Assembly: GCA_954871525.1 (NCBI GenBank) | Contig: OX940864.1 | Coordinates: 11,030,001 to 11,094,000 of the forward strand | Source: Parietaria judaica | Taxonomy: Eukaryota > Streptophyta > Magnoliopsida > Rosales > Urticaceae | DNA length: 64,000 nucleotides | Direction of reading: 5' to 3' | Translations under genes and position numbers: made by a program | Part shown: positions 23,253 to 34,202 of the stretch, in pieces | Layout of the letters: each line of letters starts with the position of its first letter | How positions within the stretch are numbered: position 1 is the first letter of the stretch | Notes under the pieces: model-generated | What the model saw: the letters and a program-made list of their open reading frames with translations, nothing else | Database searches by the model: none | What the model was told of the DNA's origin: nothing

Positions 23253-24046
23253 CAGTGACGGAACCAGAAATTTTGAATCGGGGGGGCCAAATTTTCTTCT
23301 TCTTATTATTAATTTTTTATTTATATATTAATTTTTTTTCTTTCAAATTGATCATTTTATTTTTGCTTTGTTAGCATTTTATAAAAACAAAATGCTGAAA
23401 TTTTTGTCTTCAATTCTAAGAAAATTTAAGAAAAAATAAATTTAACAATAATTAAGATTTTCAAGATTGCTATTTTTTTATATTTTTTTTGTTATTATCA
23501 TTGTTCCTAAAATTTTATCTATATAATGCTTATTATTGTAATTTTTAAAAAAAAAAATGGTGGTGTTGTTGTCTTGTTGTATAACTTGTATTCTTGTATA
23601 TGTAAAATTAATGAAAGCTTTAATTGTCAACATCTATTATAATAATAATAAATAGTAGTATAATAGTCTGCTATGTTGGGAAGTAAAAACACACTGCCCA
23701 AAGTGTCATTTTTACAAAAAATAAATAAATGTAAACCCCACTTAAATAATATAAAATATCAAAACTTCATCTTCTACATTTCTACTTCTTCGTTATCCAG
23801 TATAAACCCAGAAACACGACAAATATAAATACAAAAAAAAAAAAAGCTTTACATCGACTCAGTGTAGATATTTGTTATGTTGAAGATGGGGGCCGTCGAC
23901 TCGGTGTAGATATCTGTCACGTTGAAGATGGGGGGCCGATGGGTTAGGTTGGGATCATGATGACCGCCGCGAAATCGAGTTGAACTAGCTCGGAAAATCT
24001 TAGGGGGGCCGCGGCCCTGGTTGGCATAGTTGTAGTTCCGTCGCTG
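23253..24046. mobile_element. hAT-type non-autonomous element, 794 bp
   Basis: The ends are CAGTGACGGAACCA and, reverse complemented, CAGCGACGGAACTA. The flanking 8-mers AGCGAAGG (23245-23252) and AGCCAAGG (24047-24054) differ at one base, which fits an aged hAT target duplication. Both subterminal parts carry a GGGGGGCC run. The right part has a duplicated segment reading GACTCGGTGTAGATAT-like (about 23858-23910). No transposase. Confidence 0.8.
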
Positions 24047-24139
24047 AGCCAAGGGTACTATACTGCTATTATGTATCACAACTATAACATAATACCATAT
24101 CATTTCATCAATGTAACTCCCAATATAAGAGAAATTACT

Positions 24140-24694
24140 CTCAATAGTCAAATAGAAACGGTTGATTAGCAAAATAGTAAATATTTACTTTATCTTTGTA
24201 AAATAGCCAATATATATGCGGTGGCGTTTTAATATCAGCTTTTATTCCTATTATACCATTAAAATTCTAACGAATTAACGATTAATATATGAATTAACGG
24301 TTAATACACGATGGAATTAACGGTTAATACACGATAGAATTAAAATTCTAACAAATTAACAATTAATATACGAATTAACGGTTAATACACGATATAATTA
24401 AAATTCTAACAAATTAACAATTAATATACGAATTAACGGTTAATACACGATGGGATTTTCAATTTCAAATATAATTTTTATATTTAATTAAATATTAATA
24501 TTATAATTCGAATTTATTAGTGGAAAGGAATCTCGTTAATTATTATTGGATTTTAAAATCAGAATGTATAAATGTGATAATTAAGGGTATATAAGTCATT
24601 TTATAGTCATTAACATGGTTGAGTAGCTATGCTTAAATATAAACCAAAAATTGACTATTTAACAAATATCAACTTTTTATTTGACTATTACATT
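24140..24694. mobile_element. Small TIR element related to the KNL1-carrying element
   Basis: Left AATAGTCAAATAGAAACGG and right (reverse complement) AATAGTCAAATAAAAAGTT are inverted ends. The left end lines up over about 70 bases with the left TIR of the element at 523, including AGCAAAATAG and TTTGTAAAATAGCCAAT. Inside is an ATTAACG-rich tandem array (24268-24455). No captured gene and no transposase. Target duplication not resolved. Confidence 0.55.
24268..24455. repeat. ATTAACG-rich minisatellite
   Basis: Repeated GAATTAACGGTTAATACACG units, with a higher-order 58-bp duplication marked by TAAAATTCTAACAAATTAAC at 24341 and 24399. Comparable in wording and place to the 21-bp array at 819-944. 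Confidence 0.8.
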
Positions 24695-24986
24695 ATAATG
24701 CTCTATATTATAGGCCCGTATCATGATAACAATTATATATATTTATTTATATAGAGGAGTAGTTAGCTTAAGGTCATATAGATGTGACCCTACTTGTCTG
24801 AGAGATGCCATGCTACTTTCCAATTTTGGGGTCCCACACTCCATTCAAAATAATGTAATCTTGATTTATTATTTTTTTCATCAATTTGTTTTTGTAGCAA
24901 GATGATTTGTCACTTTATATAATTCAAGAATTATTCAAAAAATTCTTTCCAAAACAGTAAATTTCCCCGTCCACGACTGCCTCTGC

Positions 24987-25739
24987 CTAGGGGCGGAGCT
25001 ATTCAATGGTCGCGCAAAAAAAAAATTCAAACAAAAAAATAATATTTTGAAAAAAAAATTAAAATCAGTGAAAACCATATAAAGAGTGTCAAAGTCACCA
25101 GTCGGGCATCCAAATAGCGTGAGTTATTTAGCTGAGTTGAAGTACTCTACAAGGACTTGACTCTTAGGTGGTCACAAGTTCGATTCCATCTACGCAATGG
25201 TAGTAACAGTTCCTATCATTACTATTTTTATCCTTTCTAATTAAACTTAATCTAAATTATTAAAATAAACATTAAAATCCACATAAGAACGTGATGTTTT
25301 TAATTTGTAAGCTATATCACATTTTAGTACCAATTATATTTTTTAATACTAAAGATTGTTGTTACTTATGTGCTTGAAAATAATAACTTTAACTATTTAC
25401 TTAGTAAAATATTTTTTTTAGAAAAATGTATATATTTAGTGGTATACAATAGAGACAAAAGTTCTTAATATTTTTTCGTAGTGAAAGTCTCAATATTATA
25501 ATTATCATTTCCTATTAAATTTCATCCATATTGTTAATAATAAACGCTAAAATCGGCATAAGAACGTAATATTTTTAATTTATAAGTTATATTACATTAT
25601 AGTACCAATTATATTTTTTAGTATCAAAGATTGTTGTTATTTATGTGCTTGAAAAATAAAATCATTATATATTTACTTTAAAAAACCGTTAAAAATTTAT
25701 GTTAGGCACCACGTGAAATAAAATCCTGACTCCGCCACC
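24987..25739. mobile_element. hAT-type non-autonomous element, 753 bp, with internal duplication
   Basis: It starts CTAGGGGCGGAGCT and ends GACTCCGCCACC (imperfect inverted ends), with an 8-bp target duplication GCCTCTGC at 24979-24986 and 25740-25747. Two internal copies of a segment of about 130 bases occur in direct orientation (about 25255-25385 and 25530-25665). They share CATAAGAACGT, GTACCAATTATATTTTTTA and AAAGATTGTTGTTA. A short tRNA B-box-like stretch (AAGTTCGATTCC) lies near 25170. Confidence 0.8.
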
Positions 25740-25747
25740 GCCTCTGC

Positions 25748-26500
25748 TCATGTCCGTAGCGGAAGCGGGGTGCCCGCGTCGACAAAAAAAGAACATAGGC
25801 AGGCCCACTAAAGTTTTTTTTTTTTTTTTTTCTTCTTCTCAGCCTAAGTGAGGCGTATTTAGTTGCATATGTGCTCAATATAGTCTAATTTGTAAGTGTA
25901 TTAGTTTGTGGCTGAGTTTGGTAGCACAATAAAAAGAGCGCGAAAATGAAGATTGTAACACGTGAATTCTGATCAATTATAATAAAAATAATATGTAAAC
26001 GACAAGTACACGATTTGTATAATTATTTATTTTTGCATTGTGCTGATATCATTTTATATTTTGAATTATGGCTTAATCTTAACAATTGGCATCCAGCCAC
26101 AACTTTTTGCCGTTGAATGAATTTAGCCTGCCAAGCGAGCTCTAAGTTACAACAATATTATGCAAGGAAATTAAGTAGAAAATATCTCATTAAAGACCAT
26201 ATGAAGTATGAACACAATGATTCTTATTTATTTTCTTTGCGGCCACGTGGCCCCATAGAACATGCAACTATCAACAGTACTTTAATTGCTGGGTTTAATG
26301 GTACATTAAGGCTAAAAAAACACTTTCAAATCAAATATTAAATATTGAGGGAAATGATAACACCAAAAGGAACAACTAAAAGCCAAACTTTGCTTTCCAA
26401 TGTGAAGTTTGGAAACTTGGAATAGTGTATATTTTATTTAGTATTTAATATACAAAATCCAGCATTTCTAGGCTAACAAGGGTATCAGGCTAAAGACATT
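25748..26500. other. AT-rich intergenic DNA
   Basis: No gene recognised. The 74-codon open frame at 26117-26341 has no recognisable motif. Confidence 0.45.
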
Positions 26501-26508
26501 TATTTGTA

Positions 26509-27427
26509 GTGTGTTTGTTTACGTTACGATTAAGATGTCTGAATCTGAATGCACATCTGAATAATAAGATGTGACATTTGAATCTGAATGACAGATAATT
26601 AAGTGTGTTTGTTTTTTAAGATCTGAATGTAGTTTTATTTTTTAATTGAATTTAACTATATAATATTAAATAAAAATGATTATTTTTATTATAAATTTGG
26701 ATGATATATGTCATATAATAAATATTTAAGATAGTTTAATTAATGTTATTAAATACAATATTTATATATTAATAACTTTGAAACTAATTAAATTTCAATT
26801 TTCATAACATCAAATAATATTATATAAATTTTAATTAAATTTAAGTCTATTTTATTAATATAATTAATATAAATCAATCTATGAATAAATTAATTCACTA
26901 ATTTGATAATAAAAAAATCAATAAATGTATTTGTATAAATGCTTTTACGAATTAATTAATTTGATAATTTAATTTATTAGTTTATAATTTATTTAAATTA
27001 AAAATTCGAATTATTTAATAAAAATATGTTCGTTATTTACATTTTATATTAATTTATTTGTTTTTTGTTTTATTTCATCAATGAATTCGTACATTAAAAA
27101 AAACATCAAAACTATATCTTCCCACCAATCATTGGATTCATCTCGTCGCAAGCTTTCCAACAGTATATTATTTACATAAATCCGATGTTTGGTTAAAGAG
27201 TTATGGAGTTTTGAAGAAGAAAGAGAAAAATAAAACAGGAGAGAGAAAATGAGGGGAGATATGAACTGAGAACCAAATTTGTAGCTCTTAATGATTAAGA
27301 CTTGAGGCTAGGTAGTGGTTATTCAGACCCATTAAGATCTTTATCATAAAAAAATAAATGCACTTAATAACTTTAAATCTTACTCATTAAGATTCAGATG
27401 CTCATTAAGAGCAAACAAACGCACTCT
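26509..27427. mobile_element. TIR element with TGTGTTTGTTT ends, about 920 bp
   Basis: Left GTGTGTTTGTTTACGTT and right (reverse complement) AGAGTGCGTTTGTTTGCTC are inverted. Next to them, CTGAATCTGAATG (left) pairs with CATTAAGATTCAGATG (right). The interior is extremely AT-rich. Target duplication not resolved, so the superfamily (hAT or Harbinger) is open. Confidence 0.6.
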
Positions 27428-29134
27428 TAGACTTCATAGCCCAAAGGTGAGAAAAGCTTGAATAATGCCACTTGTTGCGGTAGTAGTCCCTATAAAATGT
27501 CACAACTTCCTTTGCCTCTATATATTAGAATATTATATTGAATTGTCCACCCAAATTCAATTTTACATATATATATTAAAAAAATTATATTCTCTTTCTT
27601 TTTTAATCATTTCTTTTAATCTCAACAACACAAAAAATATGTTTTCGACTTGATATATATGCTTTCAACTTGATAATATTACTCTCTATTATTATTATTT
27701 TTGTTAAAAAAATAGGTTTTTAGCGTCATCACTCAAGCCTTCCTCGCTCTGTCGTTGGATCGCCTAACTGTCAATTTGAATTTGAATTTGAGTGTATATA
27801 TTTCTATAGAAAAATAGATTGTATAATTTTTTTTGACAATGTTATATAACATAGAGAAAATTGAAAGATACATTTTGAGTTTTTTAGAAATAAAATTAAG
27901 CCATGTAAAAAAAAAATACACGTTGACTGTATTTTTTTAGCTATATTTTATATATAATTTTGTATAATTGAAGTAAAGGGTATATAAAATCAAAATAATT
28001 TTTTTTTCTTCTATAAAATATTATTTGCAGAATTCCCTCCCATCTTCTCGTTTAAAGGGATTGTCTTCCCCAAAATGTGCTAAGAACCCAATAATTTAGA
28101 TAAAATTTATGGGAAGTGTACATATTGTCTTCTAGTTTTGAGGGTAAGCACTTCCGCCAATACAAAAATATTTTCTAGTTATGGAAATAATTGATACCTA
28201 TTTACAATTATAAAGTATTATAATTTCACTTTTTTATTCGGTTCATTAAGCTAAAAGAAACAATAAGCAATCTATTGAATATAAATGAAGAGACTTAGTG
28301 ATTAAAATATGGGTGGTGATTTTCACCCCAACAATAATAACCTAAATGGCTAAAAGATACACAATCTTAATAAAATATTCAAACATTGAGATTTGCAAAA
28401 TCTTGTTTTCTACTCTCACAATTTCAATATGAACTTAGTCTTTTAAACATCAACCCCTAAATCAAATGATTGAACAATTGCGACATAACATATAGATTAC
28501 AGAGAGATATGCATAAAATAATGATTGAAAAAACTACTTAATGCTGGAAATCGGTTACCGCAAGCCGCCTGCAAGTCTAATATATAGATATGTCGAGGAT
28601 GATACAAGTATATAAATGGAATTTTTGTAAGATTTTTTTAAACCAACAACGATTTGTGCCGATCTGATTTTACGGGTATGTATACCGCAAAATCGATAGA
28701 TATACTGACAAAGTTTTCATAAAAAAAATACTAAAACATAAAAATAATATTATCGTAGATATAATAAATCATTTATTTTAGTTACAATAGAGTTTTGATT
28801 GACTAAATAAGAGTTAATGATGTGAAAAAACTAACAAAAGTATAGATTTTTATTTTTATTTTTGTTGTTGTTGTAAATCGAATTTGAAAGCTTAAACACA
28901 ATTTTAGAAAATCGATTCCTACTATGCGTAATTTTTGCCTGTAATCATAAGAAATAAAAATAAAAAACTACGAGGGACATTGCCATGGGTATATACCGAA
29001 AGCTCTACTCATTAGTGGTTGGAAAACATGAGTAAAAGAAAAGGTACCATGAGACGTGACATGGGTAAAGTCTTGTGCCCTCTTTTATGCACTGAAAAAA
29101 CTAGACTTTATTTTTAGCAAATGGCAAACACAGA

Positions 29135-29174
<40 letters not shown>

Positions 29175-31112
29175 GGTCATCAACTTTGAATTTGTCCCAA
29201 AAATGTCGCTGTTGGAGACAGAATAGGCATCGCTATTCATGTAATTAGCCATGCTCTTCTTACTTGATTAACACCATTTCTTTGGTGATCTTCTTCTTAC
29301 GAGGGTCCCATAGCTAGACAATAATGAATTTCCTTATTGGTGGGAGAGAGTGAGGGTCTTTGCGAGACAATGAATAAAATAGACGGTGAGAGTAAAATTC
29401 AAAAATCAAAATATGTAGACCTCACCTATGTATATGACATGTCATAACATATAAAAATACATTTTATTATTAAACGATATCTTCCGTTTTGCCTGCTATA
29501 TTTTTTTTTAACGGAATGTATTTTTATTGCCAAAATTTTAAATTTTAATAATTAAATGTAAAAATGTAAATATTGTCAAACTCGAGCTTAAATATTTTAT
29601 TTAACCACAATTAACTCTTGATTAAGAATTTTATATTCTTTTTACCACACTATTGTCGAGACATTAATTGCCATATTTTCTATTTTACGTACGGAAAACA
29701 CATGCAAGACATAAGTTAAAAGGGAGTTTTGTTATCTCTAACTTTTTTTTTTTTTTAAATAACTGCAAAAAATGTAAGTTTATATTATCGTTGAATATAA
29801 TGTATATTTGTACGGTCCAATACGTATTCAAATTTACGTTTGGTGTCTAGATTGATTGGCTACTAATTTTTCTAAGTAAAAGATAAAGTTTCGATAACAT
29901 GCCGAACTAAATTGAATCTCAACGAAATTAATTTATACCCAAGTAACACAAAATAAGATACAAGATTTATAATAGTATAAAAAATATATAAGAGTATTTT
30001 ATAAAACCAAAAAAGAGAATAAAAATCTCTATAATCTTAGAGAGTGACACTCGACGTAACCTTATAATTGAGTCTTATAAACATTTACACTTGGAGACTA
30101 TCAACTATAAATCTTAAGCAATATTTAATAACATGAGCACATATATTAATCTTAAACTCATCATAAGAAAAAAAAAACATAAACATTTAATTGTGTACTA
30201 CATTCTTATCATTTATCACCTTGTAATCAGTCATAAAAGAGGGATATTTTATAGTATGTGAATATATATATAGTGACGCAAATAAATAAATAAGAAGTGC
30301 ACAATTAGAGATATAAAATAAAACCAACATGGAAAGAATCCTAGGTTCTTATAAGTGGTTTTTGCTGTGGCTGTCTGAGTGGGAAGTGTTTGATTACTTT
30401 CACAGAAGGAATATATTATTATGTATAATAATCTTCTTAATATAGATACATCATACATGGGACACTGGGAAATGATTGTGTAATAAAAGCTGCTTCTATT
30501 TTAAACAGTGAACAAAATGAAGACTTTCATTAAAAAAAATAATGAAGACTTTGATGACTTATCTGGAATTCTGGATATTATTATTGCCACAAAGAATTTC
30601 AATAATAAAAATAAAGCTCCTACTTAAGTGTTACTCACTCTTTCAAATGCCTGTATATTGTAAATAAATAGTAAGTTCAAGTTATGAGTATATGATGTGC
30701 ACAACGAGTAGATTCATGGAGCTTCTATAAGAACTTTAAAAACCGCAATTAATGAGGTAGTCCGCCAAATCGATGTTTAAATTGTAAATATTTTCGTTAC
30801 AGCAATAATAATATTTATAAATACTAATAAGATATATTATTTTTTATAAATAAATTAAATTAAATATTATAGAATTTTAAGGTTTACATATACTTTTATG
30901 TGGAATTTGTTTGTTTTTTTTTTTTTTTTTTTTGTATTTGTTGTGATTTTTTTTGGCATGCGCTTTACTTGCGGTTTATCCGCGGAGTTTAATATTGAAT
31001 TTCTGTGAGATTTCGGTTAATGTAGCATTCATTGTGCTCTAGAACATAAATTTATTGCGATAGAATAATCACGCAAAAAAGGCTTGGAAAATTATTGGCA
31101 ATGGCAATAATA
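27428..31112. other. AT-rich intergenic DNA
   Basis: No gene recognised. It has an (AG)n microsatellite at 29138-29173 followed by about 200 bases of higher complexity (29175-29390) without a recognisable ORF. A long T-run lies at 30912-30933. Short ORFs here are AT-driven. Confidence 0.5.
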
Positions 31113-31120
31113 CTTGAACC

Positions 31121-31944
31121 TAGGGGTGAGCATGGGTTGGGTTGGGTTGGGCCGCCCCAATGCATTTTATGGACCCGACCCGCTCACATCGGGTTACTAA
31201 AAAAAAGCCCGATCCGACCCAAAAAATTTCAATGCCCGAACCAAACCGATCCGATAAAAATCGGGTTGGATTGGTTTGGGCCGTTGGGCCCGAATAATTT
31301 AAATTTAAGTTTATATTATAAAAAATTATATGAAAAATATGCATCAATGTAACTTAAAGTTCAATGAAAAATACCAAACACATTTAATCAAACAAATTTA
31401 CACCAAACAAATTCTATTAATATTTGAACTAAGTAAATTCAAGCATAGTCAAGCATAAAAACTACTAACTTAGTGCTCATTTTCAAACATCAAACATGTT
31501 TAAACTCATTTTCAAGCATATTCAAACAAATTTACTACTCATTTTCAAAATGCTTAAATAAATTCTAGCATATCCAAATAATAATAAATTACTACTATCT
31601 TGATTTGAAATAAAAACTAAGAGTAGTGTATGACATTGAAAAATAGAGATTGAACGGTCCTTTAATGTATAAAATTGAGAATGATAAATTTTAAAAGACT
31701 AAAGATTGTACTACTTGAATAAAAATCAATAAAAATTAATATGAAATATATAATAATTATATTGGTCGGGTCGGAGACCCCGACCCGACCCAAGGTTTTG
31801 GCCCCGACCCCGACCCGAATAATAGTCGGGTCCGGCCCGATCCGACCCAATTTTGAGCGGGTTAGATTGGTCGGGTTAGTTTGGGGTCGGGTCTCTAACG
31901 GGTTGGGTTGGGCCATCGGGTTGGGTCTAAAATGCTCACCCCTA
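31121..31944. mobile_element. hAT-type non-autonomous element, 824 bp
   Basis: Perfect inverted ends TAGGGGTGAGCAT / ATGCTCACCCCTA. The flanking 8-mers CTTGAACC (31113-31120) and CTTGAATC (31945-31952) differ at one base. Subterminal parts are made of GGGTTGGG / CCCGACCC words in both orientations (about 31130-31300 and 31765-31930). The core is AT-rich. ORFs across the subterminal repeats are artefacts. Confidence 0.88.
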
Positions 31945-31952
31945 CTTGAATC

Positions 31953-33835
31953 TATGAGGCTATACATATAGGTTATTTCTCAATTTTCAAGCAACAAATT
32001 ATATAATAGTCCTACAAATATAAAATAATGTTTCAAATTATGTTTTCATGGAAGGCATAGATTAGTAATACAAGTGACATTGAACTCAATTTGGTCTAAT
32101 TAAAGTCTATAAATTAGTGATCACTTTATCAGCCAATAAAAGGCTTTCATTCATAAATTCCTAAAATCAGGGAAACTTCCTTAATTTATTGTACTTGAGT
32201 ATAGAATAAGTAATCAAGACACATGTTCCCATTTGACTAATGTCATATTCTTACATTAAATTTAGAAACAAAATAGTTGATTATATAGTTTGTCTAATTT
32301 TCTTCCAATGTTACATCAAAGTAAAAAGTAAGTTTCAAGTTTTCAGCATATATCATAATCTGTGTAGATTATAACAAATTTGTATTAAGATTTGTAAAAA
32401 AAATTAAATTAAAAATTTATAAATTTTTTCTTATTGCCCATTTGATTGTATATCTTTAGCATTAAGCATATGTATTATATGATATTATTATGTTCAATAA
32501 AATATCATATTTCCTTCCAATTGAACCCTACATAATCCCTCAAAGCCGTTACAAGACCTTTTCTCGATAAGAAATTTGATTTAAAAAACAAATACTTTTG
32601 TGATATTTTTTAATTATGAGTAACATTTACGAAGCTCATCGATATAACATCGGTTTTTGTGGTATACCTATATAAAATTGAATCGGCATAATTCAATATC
32701 GATTTTTAAAAACATTAAAAATATTTCAAAAATATACCTATACTATGGTTTGCGGTAAGTGGTCACTAAAACCATATATATATGGATGAAACTAAAGTTG
32801 ATAATGTTTTTGGATGAAACTAAAGTTGATTACAATTTTTTTCTCCCCTCAAGTCACCTACTACGACCGTAATTTAAAAATAACACCTTATCAATGTTTC
32901 CTAAAAAAGAACACCATGTAGACAATATATGATGTTCCTCTAAATTGTTATATTATAATTATTAGAGGTTCCAAAATATGTGTTGGCGCGTAGCCTTTGA
33001 TTATTACTACTTTTATCCCATGAAATTGAGCTTTTGGTCACCGAATACTTCTAGTTCTCTATTTAAGTTAATAATAAGGGTTTAGTATTTTAATTTGAGT
33101 ATTTACAGTAAAAGTATTTATAATAACATCAATTGTTACAACTACAAGGTGTGTTAAATATTATTATATTTTGTTTAAAATTACAATTTTTTTTTTGTTA
33201 AAACAATCAAGAATAGTTTGCTTGTGCCTAGACTAGTGCACAAGTTTTGCCCGCTCAATTCTAATAAAAAATAAGTTATATGCATTTGAATTCAACCTGA
33301 ACACGGATTGTCCATACCCGCTAAAAATATGGGACGGGAAGGCTTTTAGACGGGCTTACCCACATAAATAGCTCTAGATGCCTTAGAAGATAAAAATTGA
33401 TATAAATAATTGAAGTGTAAATTCATTAAAAAAAAAATTAGAAAAAAACTAATAAAAAATTCAAAGGACAAATAGAGAGTATTAGCTATATTTACTTATT
33501 ATTGTAGAGCACAAAAAAATATTTTTTGTCACTAGAGTATGTATTAAAACTTAAATACAAAGAACGTTATTAAACCGCCGTATTGCATGATATTGAAGTT
33601 TAATTAAATATGTCAAAAGCGCCGTATTTTACTTTATACTAGCATAATATTAAATTATTGATATATTGTATCATACTATATTATAATTTATACATACATA
33701 TACACAGTACACACACATCACATAGATATATGTGAATAATATTATGTAACAGAGATATAAAGAGAACCTTGAGAGAGTATGAGATCCCATGATACTCTCA
33801 CTCACTCACTCATCACTGCCCATTTCTCGTGAAGC
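31953..33835. other. AT-rich intergenic DNA upstream of the LRR receptor kinase
   Basis: No gene recognised. The last 150 bases before the (CT)n leader presumably hold the promoter of the kinase gene, but no convincing TATA box stands out from the AT-rich background. A worn GGGCGGG/ACCCGC-containing piece at about 33295-33370 may be a transposon end. Confidence 0.45.
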
Positions 33836-33858
33836 TTGCTTTGCCTGAACAAAGGAAT

Positions 33859-33862
<4 letters not shown>

Positions 33863-33894
<32 letters not shown>
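33863..33894. repeat. (CT)n tract in the 5' leader of the PXC3-type gene
   Basis: About 16 CT repeats lie some 310 bases upstream of the ATG at 34203. CT tracts near plant transcription starts are common. Confidence 0.9.
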
Positions 33895-33896
<2 letters not shown>

Positions 33897-34202
33897 AGAC
33901 GAAGGAGAACACCTGGCCCGTGAAATCTCTACCCAAAAGACCCTCTACTGGTTCTTCCATTGAAGTCCTTCGCTTTCTGGGCTTGGGTTTCTGGGTTCTC
34001 TCTCTCTCCTCCTCGTCTGCACTGTCTGGGCTCAAAGCTCCAATCTTTCTTATCTGGGCAAGAAATCTCATTTGGGGTGTCATATTTCCTGCCATTGAAG
34101 GGCATTGCTCGAACAGTGATTGTCCGGACAAGAACACTGGAACTTTTGCCGCCCGCCGGAGAAAGAAGATGGCTTTTCAAGCATTATAAGGCGATTAATA
34201 GG

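Noticed and set aside
31095..31352. ORFs in GGGTTGGG/CCCGACCC sequence (also 31662-31971)
   Set aside because: They lie across the subterminal repeats of the hAT element; repetitive peptide with no family.
33960..34202. In-frame extension of the PXC3-type ORF by 81 codons
   Set aside because: It has no signal peptide and runs through the leader; the ATG at 34203 opens a proper signal sequence and gives the family's usual length.
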